From: Acidimicrobiia bacterium
GTDB lineage: Bacteria; Actinomycetota; Acidimicrobiia; Acidimicrobiales; Bin134
Direction: 5' to 3'
Assembly: GCA_022821445.1 (NCBI GenBank)
Contig: JAJEDQ010000138.1
Location: 1-49,581 of the forward strand
DNA: 49,581 nt
How positions within the stretch are numbered: the first letter of the stretch is position 1; each line of letters opens with the position of its first letter. The position numbers were made by a program, and so were the translations under genes. A model generated the notes under the pieces. That model was not told the origin of the DNA, ran no database searches, and saw nothing but the letters and a program-made list of their open reading frames with translations. Shown piece by piece: positions 37,298-45,304 of this stretch.

Positions 37298-37315
37298 AGT
37301 GTTACCAAGTACACT
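37298..37315 (+). promoter_or_regulatory. Palindrome upstream of the antitoxin gene, candidate operator
   Basis: AGTGTTAC-CAA-GTACACT is an inverted repeat with 7-bp arms and one extra base, 6 bp before the ATG of the AbrB-like gene. Antitoxins of this fold commonly bind such sites to repress their own operon. TACACT inside it could also serve as a -10 box. Confidence 0.4.
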
Positions 37316-37321
37316 GAAGAT

Positions 37322-37561
37322 ATGGCCACTGTGCTGGAGTTTCTTGTGTCTTCGTCGGGTCAAATGTCGTTGCCCGCTCAGGTTCGACATCGTTGGAATC
37401 TCGACGATGGCGGACCCGTTGATGTGCTCGACCTTGGATTCGGAGTGCTTACAGTGCCTCGGGGTGAGGGACGCGGCTTGCTCAGCGACCTTCTCAGCCG
37501 CGATGAGCATGCGGCCTTCGTGGAGTCTCTAGCTGACGACCCCGACCTGGCCACCACATGA
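37322..37561 (+). CDS. SpoVT/AbrB-type antitoxin
   Basis: A 79-residue swapped-hairpin DNA-binding protein: FLVSSSGQMSLPAQVRHRWNLDDGGPVDVLDLGFGVLTV matches the AbrB/MazE fold. The acidic C-terminus (ESLADDPDLATT) is suited to bind a toxin. The stop overlaps the next start (ATGA). Together they look like a type II toxin-antitoxin pair. Confidence 0.8.
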   Translation: MATVLEFLVSSSGQMSLPAQVRHRWNLDDGGPVDVLDLGFGVLTVPRGEGRGLLSDLLSRDEHAAFVESLADDPDLATT

Positions 37562-37989
37562 CCAGGGCGGTCATCGACGACCATCTGCTCCGCGATCTAC
37601 TGGCCGGCGATGTGAGCGGCGGGCTGGCTCAGGTACTAGTTGATCACGAGCCGGCGACGACGAATCTGTTTCTCCTACGACTGTGCCGGAGTGTGGTGTC
37701 TGCCACGGGGGGAGCACTGACCGGCTCGTGGTCGAGTTCAGCACGCCGAGCACTAGGGCGTCAGCTCGCCATCCTTCCCGAAGACATCGAGGTCGTTCCC
37801 GTTCGCACTCTCGCCTTCCGCATGGCGGAGGTGGCTGATCAACATCGACTATCAAGTCTCGGGGCTGAGGCAGTGGCTGCCGCCGAGTACCTGGCAGGGC
37901 CACTCTGCGTTTGGATCGGAGACGATGGGCCAAACATTCGATCCGCAATGGCAGACCTAAACGGCGACTATCGCACCATCTCCCGCTAG
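37558..37989 (+). CDS. Putative PIN-like toxin
   Basis: A 143-residue protein coupled to the AbrB-type antitoxin. The N-terminus AVIDDHLLRDLLAG and the C-terminal stretch LGAEAVAAAEYLAGPLCVWIGDDGPNIRSA follow the layout of PIN RNases, but only some expected acidic residues (D7, D8, D124, D125) are clear. Domain identity is inferred from layout and gene pairing. Its TAG stop shares the palindrome CTAG with the stop of the convergent RCC1-type gene. Confidence 0.55.
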   Translation: MTRAVIDDHLLRDLLAGDVSGGLAQVLVDHEPATTNLFLLRLCRSVVSATGGALTGSWSSSARRALGRQLAILPEDIEVVPVRTLAFRMAEVADQHRLSSLGAEAVAAAEYLAGPLCVWIGDDGPNIRSAMADLNGDYRTISR

Positions 37990-39725
37990 GGAAGCCAACC
38001 GACGCCGCTGGGCAGGTTGACGATCCAGTTCCAGCATTGGATGGTGCCGTCGGGTCTGATCCCGCAGGAATGCTCTGTGCCGGTGCCGATGGCGGTAAAG
38101 GTGCCTTCGGGTGCGCTTGCCTGGCCACTTGTGTTATTACCCCAGCATTCAACGGTTCCCTCGGTTCTAATCCCGCAGGAGTGTGAGTGGGCGATGTTGA
38201 CATCACTGGAGGTATCAACGGAGACAAATGTGCCATCAGGAGCATCCGACCGGCCATCTTCTACATGTAGGGGCGGGTCTACTTCCCCGTATTCTGAGTA
38301 GCTCACATATCCATTGGCACCCCAGCACTCAACGGTGCGATCGGTTCTGATGCCGCATGAGTGGTTGCTGCCAGCCGAAACAGAGATGAAGGTGCCATCG
38401 GGCGCGCTTGTCTGGCCGTCTGAGTTATTACCCCAGCACTCAACCACTCCGTCAAACTTGACCCCGCAAGAATGCTCAGGTCCAACTGCAATGTGGGAAT
38501 ACAAGCCTTCAGGTCTGTCGGAGTGGTCAAACCGGCTGGTGCCCCAGCATTGTGCGGCACCGTCGGCTCTTAGTACACAAGAGCGCCTTCCACTAGCAAA
38601 GATGCTGGCGAATTCACCGTGCGGTGGGTTCATACTTTCGATTGTGCTGCCGCCCCAGCAGGTGATGCTGCTGTCGGTCTTGAGCCCGCAGGTGTGCGAA
38701 AACCCAGCCGTGATTGCGATAAAGGTGCCGCTTGGCGCGTCAGCCTGTCCGAACTCATTGCCACCCCAGCAGTCGACGGTGCCTTCGGTCCTTATGCCGC
38801 AGGAATGCCAGCCTCCAGCCGTGACTTCGGCGAATGTTCCTATGGGCACGTCAATCCAACCGTTCGGACCATAGCCATGGCCCCAACACTCAACGGTGCC
38901 TTCGGTCTTGATCCCGCAAGTATGGTCGTCGCCGGCATCGACAGCGGTAAATGTGCCCTCAGGTCGATCCGACTCGTCTCTGCCGTTATGGCCCCAGCAG
39001 TCAACGGTGCCTTCGGTTCTGATCCCGCAAGTATGGCCGCCACCAGCATCGACAGCGGTAAATGTGCCCTCAGGTGGATCTGCTTGCCCGCGATGAAACC
39101 AGAAGTAGTCGGGGTCGTTGTTGCCCCAACAGATAACGGTTCCATCGGTTCTGATCCCGCAGGAGTGGGTGTCGCCAGCCGAGAGTGAGATCAAAGCACC
39201 GCTGGGCGCATCAGCTTGTCCAAGAATATTAGTGCCCCAGCATTGGATGGTGCCGCTTGTCCTCAGCCCGCACGAATGGTGATAGCCAGCTGAAACGGCG
39301 GTAAAGGCGTAGCCGGCCATGGGTTCTTTCCCGCAGCCCTCGAGCACCATGTGGATGTCGATTTCGTATTGGCAGCGGTAGGTCTTCAGCAGTGCCTTTT
39401 GTGCAGCTATCAGTTTGTCCCGCACGTCGATGTCCTGCTGTGCAGGAGTGCCCTCAAACTGGCCGGGTCTAGGAGCATCGTAAGCTGGCATGTCGTCGAC
39501 GCAGCCGCCCGGCACCACCGTGGTGTCGATGCCGAATCGACAGCGGTACACGTTGAGCAGTGATTCTTGGGTGAAGATCAACTCGTCGCGTTTTCTGATC
39601 TCCTCTCGAGGGGCCTCAGGTGCTGCCTCTTGTGCGCCCACCCCCGCCGCCAGCGGAAGCACGAGCAGAGCCGCCGCCAGCAACGCCATCACAGCCAGGG
39701 CGCAACGACGAACAATGGCGGGCAT
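37986..39725 (-). CDS. Secreted RCC1-like repeat protein with paired YRC-PGGC modules
   Basis: 579 residues. Signal peptide (RRCALAVMALLAAALLVLPLAAGVGAQ), then two copies of the RDELI...YRC...PGGC module (the second is degenerate, VLEGC), then about ten RCC1-type repeats of some 38-40 residues. Each repeat carries F-x-x-[IV]-x-A-G-x-x-H-[ST]-C-G-[IL]-[RK]-T-[DE]-G-T-V-x-C-W-G. The two Cys per repeat could form a disulfide. Probably an exported beta-propeller. Function unknown. Confidence 0.78.
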   Translation of the reverse strand: MPAIVRRCALAVMALLAAALLVLPLAAGVGAQEAAPEAPREEIRKRDELIFTQESLLNVYRCRFGIDTTVVPGGCVDDMPAYDAPRPGQFEGTPAQQDIDVRDKLIAAQKALLKTYRCQYEIDIHMVLEGCGKEPMAGYAFTAVSAGYHHSCGLRTSGTIQCWGTNILGQADAPSGALISLSAGDTHSCGIRTDGTVICWGNNDPDYFWFHRGQADPPEGTFTAVDAGGGHTCGIRTEGTVDCWGHNGRDESDRPEGTFTAVDAGDDHTCGIKTEGTVECWGHGYGPNGWIDVPIGTFAEVTAGGWHSCGIRTEGTVDCWGGNEFGQADAPSGTFIAITAGFSHTCGLKTDSSITCWGGSTIESMNPPHGEFASIFASGRRSCVLRADGAAQCWGTSRFDHSDRPEGLYSHIAVGPEHSCGVKFDGVVECWGNNSDGQTSAPDGTFISVSAGSNHSCGIRTDRTVECWGANGYVSYSEYGEVDPPLHVEDGRSDAPDGTFVSVDTSSDVNIAHSHSCGIRTEGTVECWGNNTSGQASAPEGTFTAIGTGTEHSCGIRPDGTIQCWNWIVNLPSGVGWLP

Positions 39726-39791
39726 GTGTCTGATTGTAGATGGGACGTATATGCGGGGGGGATCGGGCCTTACTTGGTGAAGTGGAGTTTG

Positions 39792-41595
39792 CTATGGCTT
39801 CCGGCCGGAGAGGCCGAATCGCGTGTCTCCCCAGCAATAGATGGTGGTTGCGGGTTCGAGTCCGCAGGTGTGGTCGGCACCGGCAAAGACGGCCGTGAAC
39901 TTGGTGCTGGGCGGGTCGCTCTGCATCCAGCGATTGCTGCCCCAGCACGCCACGGTGTCGTCAATTCTGATTCCGCACGAATGCAACCTCCCGGCAGTGA
40001 TGGCGGAAAACAGACCTTTCGGCGCTTCTAATTGGCCGTCCCAGTTACCACCCCAGCAGCCGATGGAGCCGTCGGTCTTGAGACCGCACGAATGATATTG
40101 ACCGGCTGCCGCGGCCGAGTATTCGCCAACATGCCAATCCACACCCTCAGGCAGGTTGTTGGCCCAGTTCCAACAGTGGATTGATCCACCGCCTCTGATT
40201 CCGCACGAAAAATTCGCCGCAGGGGCCACAGCTATGAATGTGCCCTCGGGCGGGCTTGACTGCCCGAAGCCGTTCTTGCCCCAGCAGACGATAGTGCTAT
40301 CAGGTCTGATGCCGCATGAATGTCCGGCTCCGGCAGAAACGGCGGTGAATGTGCCCTCGGGCGGGCTTGTCTGCCCGTGGTCATCGTGGGTCCAGACCCA
40401 ACCCCAACACTTGACGGCATTGCTGGTGTCTATTGCACAGAAGTAACTATTTCCGGCTGAGATAGAGGCAAAGGTGCCCTCAGGCACATCTGCTTCTCCA
40501 GGACTAGCGTCGGGCCAGCACGCGATGGTGCGGTCGGTTCTGATGCCACATGACCTGATGTTCGAGGTTGCGATATCGAGGAAAGTGCCTTCAGGTGAGT
40601 CTATTTGGCCCTCCGAGTTGTAGCCCCAGCAGACGATAGCCCTATCCGTTCCAATGCCACAGGAATGGTAGATCCCTGTAGCGATATCGATGAATGTGCC
40701 CTTGGGAGCATTTACTTGGCCTGTGCGGATGATGCCGTCGTGACCCTCGAACCCGTTGCTGCCCCAGCATCGAACGGTGCGGTCTGTACTTGATCCCGCA
40801 CACATGACGGTCCCCGGCTGAGATTGCGGTGAACATGCGAGATGGCGGGTCCGATTCGTCAAATTCGTCGCTGCCCCAACAGAGGGTGATGCCATCGGTT
40901 CCTATTGCACACGAATGCCCGTAACCGGCGGTGATGGCTGTGAACTGACTATCTGGTGGTTCTGCCTGGCCGTTCCCGTTGCTGCCCCAGCAAACCGCGG
41001 TTCCATCCATTCTGATCCCGCAGCTGTGTGAACTGCCCGCCGATATGGCGGCAAACGCACCCTCAGGTGCGTCCAATTGTCCGGAGTCATTCCTTCCCCA
41101 GCAGATGACGGTACCGTCGGTTTGGAGGTCACATGAATGAGATGATCCTGCCGAGATGGCGGTGAATGAAGGGAGCAGTCCTTGTGCTAAGTCGATTGGA
41201 GTCGGCGTGTCAGTGCAGCCGCCGGGTACGACTCGGGTGTCTATGTCGAACCGACAGCGGTAGGTGTTCAGCAGCGCCTCTTGGTCGGAGACGAGCTGGT
41301 CGCGCACCTTGAGATCGTTTTGGGTAGGTGTGCCGACAAAGGGTGGGTGTGGAGGCTGGTCTTGGCTGGGCTGTCCGTCGGCGCAGCCGCCGGGCACGAC
41401 CTGGGTGTCTATGTCGAACAGGCAGCGGTAGGTGTTCAGCAGCGCTTCTTGGTCGGCGATGAGCTCGTCGCGTACTTGAATGTCGCGTTGGCTAGTGGCC
41501 TGCTGAGCGGCCGCGGACCCCGACGCCGCTACCGCTGTTGCCAAAACGGCCGCGACCAGAAATACAGCAACTCCCCGCTGCACAGTGGGCAACAC
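39792..41595 (-). pseudogene. Secreted RCC1-like repeat protein, frameshifted
   Basis: Third paralogue. The 5' part (GTG 41595 to near 40788) gives a signal peptide, two intact YRC-PGGC modules and four RCC1 repeats. The frame then shifts: the sequence around 40788 should read CGIK-TDRTVRCWG, but one extra base after the AAG codon breaks it. The remaining repeats continue in another frame to 39792. Without the extra base the protein would be about 600 residues. Either a recent mutation, a phase-variable site, or a sequencing error; the base context is not a homopolymer. Confidence 0.75.
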
Positions 41596-41604
41596 TACCC
41601 ATCA

Positions 41605-42270
41605 TCAGCGTTCCCAGCGGGAGAGGCCGAAGCGGTAGCCGACGGACCGCACGGTGGTGATGAGGCCGGCGTGCTCTTCGCCCAGCTTGGCCCGCAGACG
41701 GCGGACGTGGACATCCACGGTGCGGGCGCCGCCGAAGTAGTCGTAGCCCCACACCCGGCTGAGCAGCATCTCGCGGGTGAACACCTTGCCGGGCGAACTG
41801 GCCAGGAACTTCAGCAATTCGTACTCCATGTAGGTGAGGTCGAGCGGGCGGCCGGTGATGGTGGCCTGATAGGTCTCAACGTTCAGCACCAGCGGGCCGT
41901 ATTCGATGAGTTCCGGGCGCAGCGCGGTGCCCGATCGCCACACCAGGTGGGCCAGCCGGGCTTCCAATTCCCGCTGGTGGAATGGGGTGAGGCAGAAGTC
42001 GGTGTAGAGGTCGTCGCGCATCTCCAGTTCGTCTAGACGAGCACCGGAGATAAGCAGCAGCACCGGGATGTCCAAGCCCCTTCGGTTCAGTGAACGACAG
42101 AATCCGAACGCGTCTTCGGGGTTCTCATCCACCGCCACCACCGCGCCCAGCCATCGGCCCTCCGGCTCTTGGGCGCTGCCCACCGCCTTCCAGTTGTAAC
42201 CCCCCAAGTCCAGTGTGCGCACCAACTCCGGCGGCGGCGGATCGGGAAAAACGAGCAGCGGCTCAGTCAC
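41605..42270 (-). CDS. GlnR-like atypical OmpR-family regulator
   Basis: 221 residues from GTG 42270, 5 bp after the glnA2 stop. The C-terminal winged helix (about 130-221) is standard: LTYMEYELLKFLASSPGKVFTREMLL and RTVDVHVRRLRAKLGEEHAGLITTVRSVGYRF. The N-terminal receiver-like half lacks the usual phosphorylation pocket: no clear acceptor Asp, and the conserved lysine position reads LTPF in place of KPF. That matches orphan regulators such as GlnR, the nitrogen regulator of actinomycetes. Linkage to glnA2 supports the assignment, but it stays an inference. Confidence 0.75.
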   Translation of the reverse strand: MTEPLLVFPDPPPPELVRTLDLGGYNWKAVGSAQEPEGRWLGAVVAVDENPEDAFGFCRSLNRRGLDIPVLLLISGARLDELEMRDDLYTDFCLTPFHQRELEARLAHLVWRSGTALRPELIEYGPLVLNVETYQATITGRPLDLTYMEYELLKFLASSPGKVFTREMLLSRVWGYDYFGGARTVDVHVRRLRAKLGEEHAGLITTVRSVGYRFGLSRWER

Positions 42271-42275
42271 AGCAA

Positions 42276-43610
42276 CTACCAGGTGTTCAAGTACCGGCGG
42301 AGCTCGAAGGGGGTGACCTCCCGGCGGTACTCGGCGAATTCGACCCGCTTGTTGCGCAAGAACCACTCGTGGATGTGCTCGCCCAGCACGTCAACCATCA
42401 GAGGCGACTCCTCCAGCACGTCCAGGGCCTCCGACAGCTACATGGGCAGCTCCTCGAAACCCTGGGTCCGAGCTTGGCCCCTAGTCATGGTGTAGAGGTC
42501 GGCGGCCGCCTCAGGCGGCAGCTCATAGCCCTCCTGCACCCCTTTCAAGCCGGCGGCCAACACCGCGGAGAACGCCAAATAGGGGTTGGCCGCCGAGTCG
42601 AGCGCCCGGTATTCGATTCGAGTGGACGATTCCTTGCCCGGCTTCACCACCGGCACCCGCACCAGCGCCGAGCGGTTGTTGCGGGCCCACGACACGAAGG
42701 TGGGCGCCTCGTCGCCGGCCACCAACCGCTTGTAGCTGTTCACCAGCTGGTTGGTGACCGCGGTGATCTCCCGGGCGTGGTGCAGCAGGCCGGCGATAAA
42801 GGCCTTGGCCGTTTTCGACAGGCCGTAGTCGTCTCCGGCGTCGTGGAAGGCGTTGACGTCGTTCTCGAACAGCGACATGTGGGTGTGCATGCCCGATCCC
42901 TGTACGCCGTTGAGCGGCTTGGGCATGAACGTGGCGTGCAGATCCCGGTCGAGCGCCAGCTTGCGCACCACCAGCCTCAACGTCATCACGTTGTCGGCCA
43001 TGCTCAGCGCCTCGGTGTAGCGCAGGTCGATCTCATGCTGGCTGGGGCTGTCCTCGTGGAAGGAATACTCCACCGGGATGCCCATGGCCTCCAACATGGT
43101 GATGGTGCGTTTGCGCAGCGGGCTGGCCACATCCGCGGTGGTCAAATCGAAGTAGGAGGCGTTGTCCAGCGGCGTCAGCGGCTGGTCGGGATCGCCATGC
43201 CGGAAGTAGAAGAACTCCACTTCGGGAGCGGTGTAGAACGTGTAGCCCATCTCGGCCGCCTTGGCCAGGCTGCGGCGCATCACCCAGCGGGGATCGCCCT
43301 CAAAGGGGGTGCCGTCGGGGTTGCGGATGTCGCAGAACACGCGTCCGGAGGGCTCTTCGGGGTCGGCCCACGGCAGCAACTCGAATGTGGACGCGTCGGG
43401 CACGGCCAGCACATCGCTCTCCTGCACCCGGGAGAAGCCGTCAATAGCCGAGCCGTCGAATTGCAGCCCCTCATCGAAGGCGTCGGCCAACTCCGCCGGA
43501 GAGATGGCCACCGACTTGAGCTGGCCCAGCACGTCGGTGAACCAGAGCCGGATCAGGCGTACCCCCCGCTCCTCCACGGTGCGAAGCACATAGTCCTTTT
43601 GCGGTTCCAT
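42276..43610 (-). pseudogene. glnA2: GlnA2-like glutamine synthetase with internal TAG
   Basis: A 445-codon frame interrupted by TAG at 42440-42438 after 390 codons. The frame continues without other stops for 53 codons to LRRYLNTW, and this tail holds the conserved family end (LGEHIHEWFLRNKR, TPFELRRYL). Relatives have Ser here (LPSSL versus LPM-stop-L), so one TCG-to-TAG change would explain it. The catalytic core is intact: FDGSAIDGF, PEVEFF, GSGMHTHMSLF, NPYLAF. No NLYDLPPEE adenylylation site, as expected for GlnA2. Product may be a truncated enzyme, suppressed, or a sequence error. Confidence 0.85.
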
Positions 43611-43710
43611 AGCCAGCTACCGGAGTGTCTCGTCAGATGAGGCTTGCGGTTCCATAGGAGACCACCAGAGTGCCCTGCCGCCGGTTGTCAACGCCAGCCC
43701 ATTGGCGGCG

Positions 43711-43748
43711 TTCACATACCTTTCACAATCGGGAAAATCTTTGGAAAC
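43711..43748 (+). promoter_or_regulatory. Four 11-bp phased half-sites, candidate GlnR box
   Basis: TTCAC (43711), TTCAC (43722), GAAAA (43733) and GAAAC (43744) are each separated by exactly 6 bp. GlnR boxes in actinomycetes follow gTnAC-n6-GaAAc. The central pair TTCAC-n6-GAAAA fits it. The site lies between the divergent glnA2 and glnA1, about 75-110 bp before the glnA1 start, and a GlnR-like gene follows glnA2. Confidence 0.55.
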
Positions 43749-43821
43749 ACGGCTCTGGCACGATGCGAAGCGCCCTTGTCGCTTGTGGGAAAGTAAGGGC
43801 GCGAAAAAGGAGGAACCCACT

Positions 43822-45246
43822 GTGTCATCTCCCCAAGAAGTCATTGCTCTAGCCGCATCAGAGGGTGCGGAGTTCGTGGATATGCGCTTCACCGACGTCC
43901 CCGGTGTGCAGCACCACTTCTCGCTGCCCATCCGCGAGCTGACCGAAGCGGTGTTTGAGGAGGGCCTCGGCTTCGACGGCTCGTCGGTGAGCGGATTCCA
44001 GACCATCGACGCCTCCGACATGCTCCTCATCCCCGATCCCGACACCGCGATCTTCGACCCGTTCACCAAGCGCAAGACCTTGGTGCTGCTGTGCGACGTG
44101 AAGGATCCCGTGACCGGCGAGATGTACGGCAAAGACCCCCGGGGCGTGGTGCGCCGCTCCCTGTCCTATCTGGCCAGCACCGGCATCGCCGATGCCGCCT
44201 ACTTCGGACCGGAAGCCGAGTTCTTCATCTTCGACAGCGTAGCCTTCCAGAACCAGCCCGATGTGGCCGGCTATCAGATTCGCTCGGCGGAGGGCATCTT
44301 CGAGAGCGGTCGCCCCTCGGTGAACGGTGCCCCCAGTCCCGGCCACCGCATCCCCTACAAGGGGGGGTATTTCCCGCTGTCGCCGATGGACACCTTCCAG
44401 GATCTGCGCTCGGAGATGGTAGTGGCCCTCGAATCGGTGGGAATCCCCATCGAGGTCCAGCACCACGAGGTGGGCACCGCGGGCCAAGCCGAGATCGACA
44501 TGGTGTTCGACGAGATGCTGGTGATGGCCGACAAGGTGCAGCTCTACAAGTACGTGGTGAAGAACGTGGCCCGCGAGCACGGTCGCACAGTCACCTTCAT
44601 GCCCAAGCCCATCTACGGCGACAACGGCTCGGGGATGCACACCCACATGTCGCTGTGGATGAACGGCGACACGCTCATGTACGACGAGCGAGGCTATGCC
44701 GGCCTGTCCGACCTGGCCCGCTGGTACATCGGCGGACTCTTGGCCCACGCTCCAGCGATCCTGGCCTTCGCCGCCCCCACCACCAACTCCTACAAGAGGC
44801 TGGTGCCCGGCTACGAGGCCCCGGTGAACCTGGCCTACTCCCAGCGGAACCGCTCCGCAGCCATCCGCATCCCGCTGATCTCCGACAACCCCAAGGCCAA
44901 GCGCTTAGAGTTCCGCTGCCCCGATCCCAGCGCCAACCCCTACCTGGCGTTCGCCGCCATGCTGATGGCCGGGATCGACGGCATCCAGAACCAGATGGAT
45001 CCGGGCGACCCGCTCGACAAGAACATCTACGACCTGCCTCCCGAAGAGGCCGCCGGCATCGAGACCGTGCCCGGTTCACTGGCTGCTGCGCTGAGCGCTC
45101 TCGAAGCCGACCACGACTTCCTCTTGGCCGGCGACGTGTTCAACAACTCGTTGATCGAGTCGTACATCGAGGTCAAACAAGAGGAGGTGGACGCTGTCAA
45201 CTTGCGGCCCCATCCCCTCGAATTCGAGATGTACTACTCCGTCTAG
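43822..45246 (+). CDS. glnA1: Glutamine synthetase type I-beta, adenylylated form
   Basis: Makes glutamine from glutamate and ammonia. 474 residues from GTG 43822, preceded by AAAGGAGGAA; the ATG at 43702 would add unrelated sequence. Core motifs: FDGSSVSGFQ at 51-60, GPEAEFFIF at 129-137, GNDGSGMHTHMS-type segment at 267-277, NRSAAIRIP at 343-351. Tyr403 in NIYDLPPEE is the adenylylation site used by GlnE, whose gene is at 32727. So activity is controlled both by AMP addition and, probably, by the GlnR-like site upstream. Confidence 0.97.
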   Translation: MSSPQEVIALAASEGAEFVDMRFTDVPGVQHHFSLPIRELTEAVFEEGLGFDGSSVSGFQTIDASDMLLIPDPDTAIFDPFTKRKTLVLLCDVKDPVTGEMYGKDPRGVVRRSLSYLASTGIADAAYFGPEAEFFIFDSVAFQNQPDVAGYQIRSAEGIFESGRPSVNGAPSPGHRIPYKGGYFPLSPMDTFQDLRSEMVVALESVGIPIEVQHHEVGTAGQAEIDMVFDEMLVMADKVQLYKYVVKNVAREHGRTVTFMPKPIYGDNGSGMHTHMSLWMNGDTLMYDERGYAGLSDLARWYIGGLLAHAPAILAFAAPTTNSYKRLVPGYEAPVNLAYSQRNRSAAIRIPLISDNPKAKRLEFRCPDPSANPYLAFAAMLMAGIDGIQNQMDPGDPLDKNIYDLPPEEAAGIETVPGSLAAALSALEADHDFLLAGDVFNNSLIESYIEVKQEEVDAVNLRPHPLEFEMYYSV

Positions 45247-45279
45247 CCGAACACTCCAACAGATCCAATCTGTGTTCGG
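45247..45279 (+). terminator. Hairpin after glnA1
   Basis: CCGAAC and ACAGAT pair with ATCTGT and GTTCGG around a 3-base loop, with a bulge on the 5' arm, starting right after the stop codon. There is no T-run behind it, so it may act as a weak terminator or mRNA stabiliser. Confidence 0.4.
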
Positions 45280-45304
45280 GCTGCGGCCCTTCTAGCCTGT
45301 TCTC

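Noticed and set aside
42438-42440. Selenocysteine readthrough in glnA2
   Set aside because: The interrupting codon is TAG, not TGA, and glutamine synthetase has no catalytic Cys at this position.
42090-43640. 516-codon frame opposite glnA2
   Set aside because: Antisense shadow (His/Gly/Arg-rich); the minus strand encodes glutamine synthetase.
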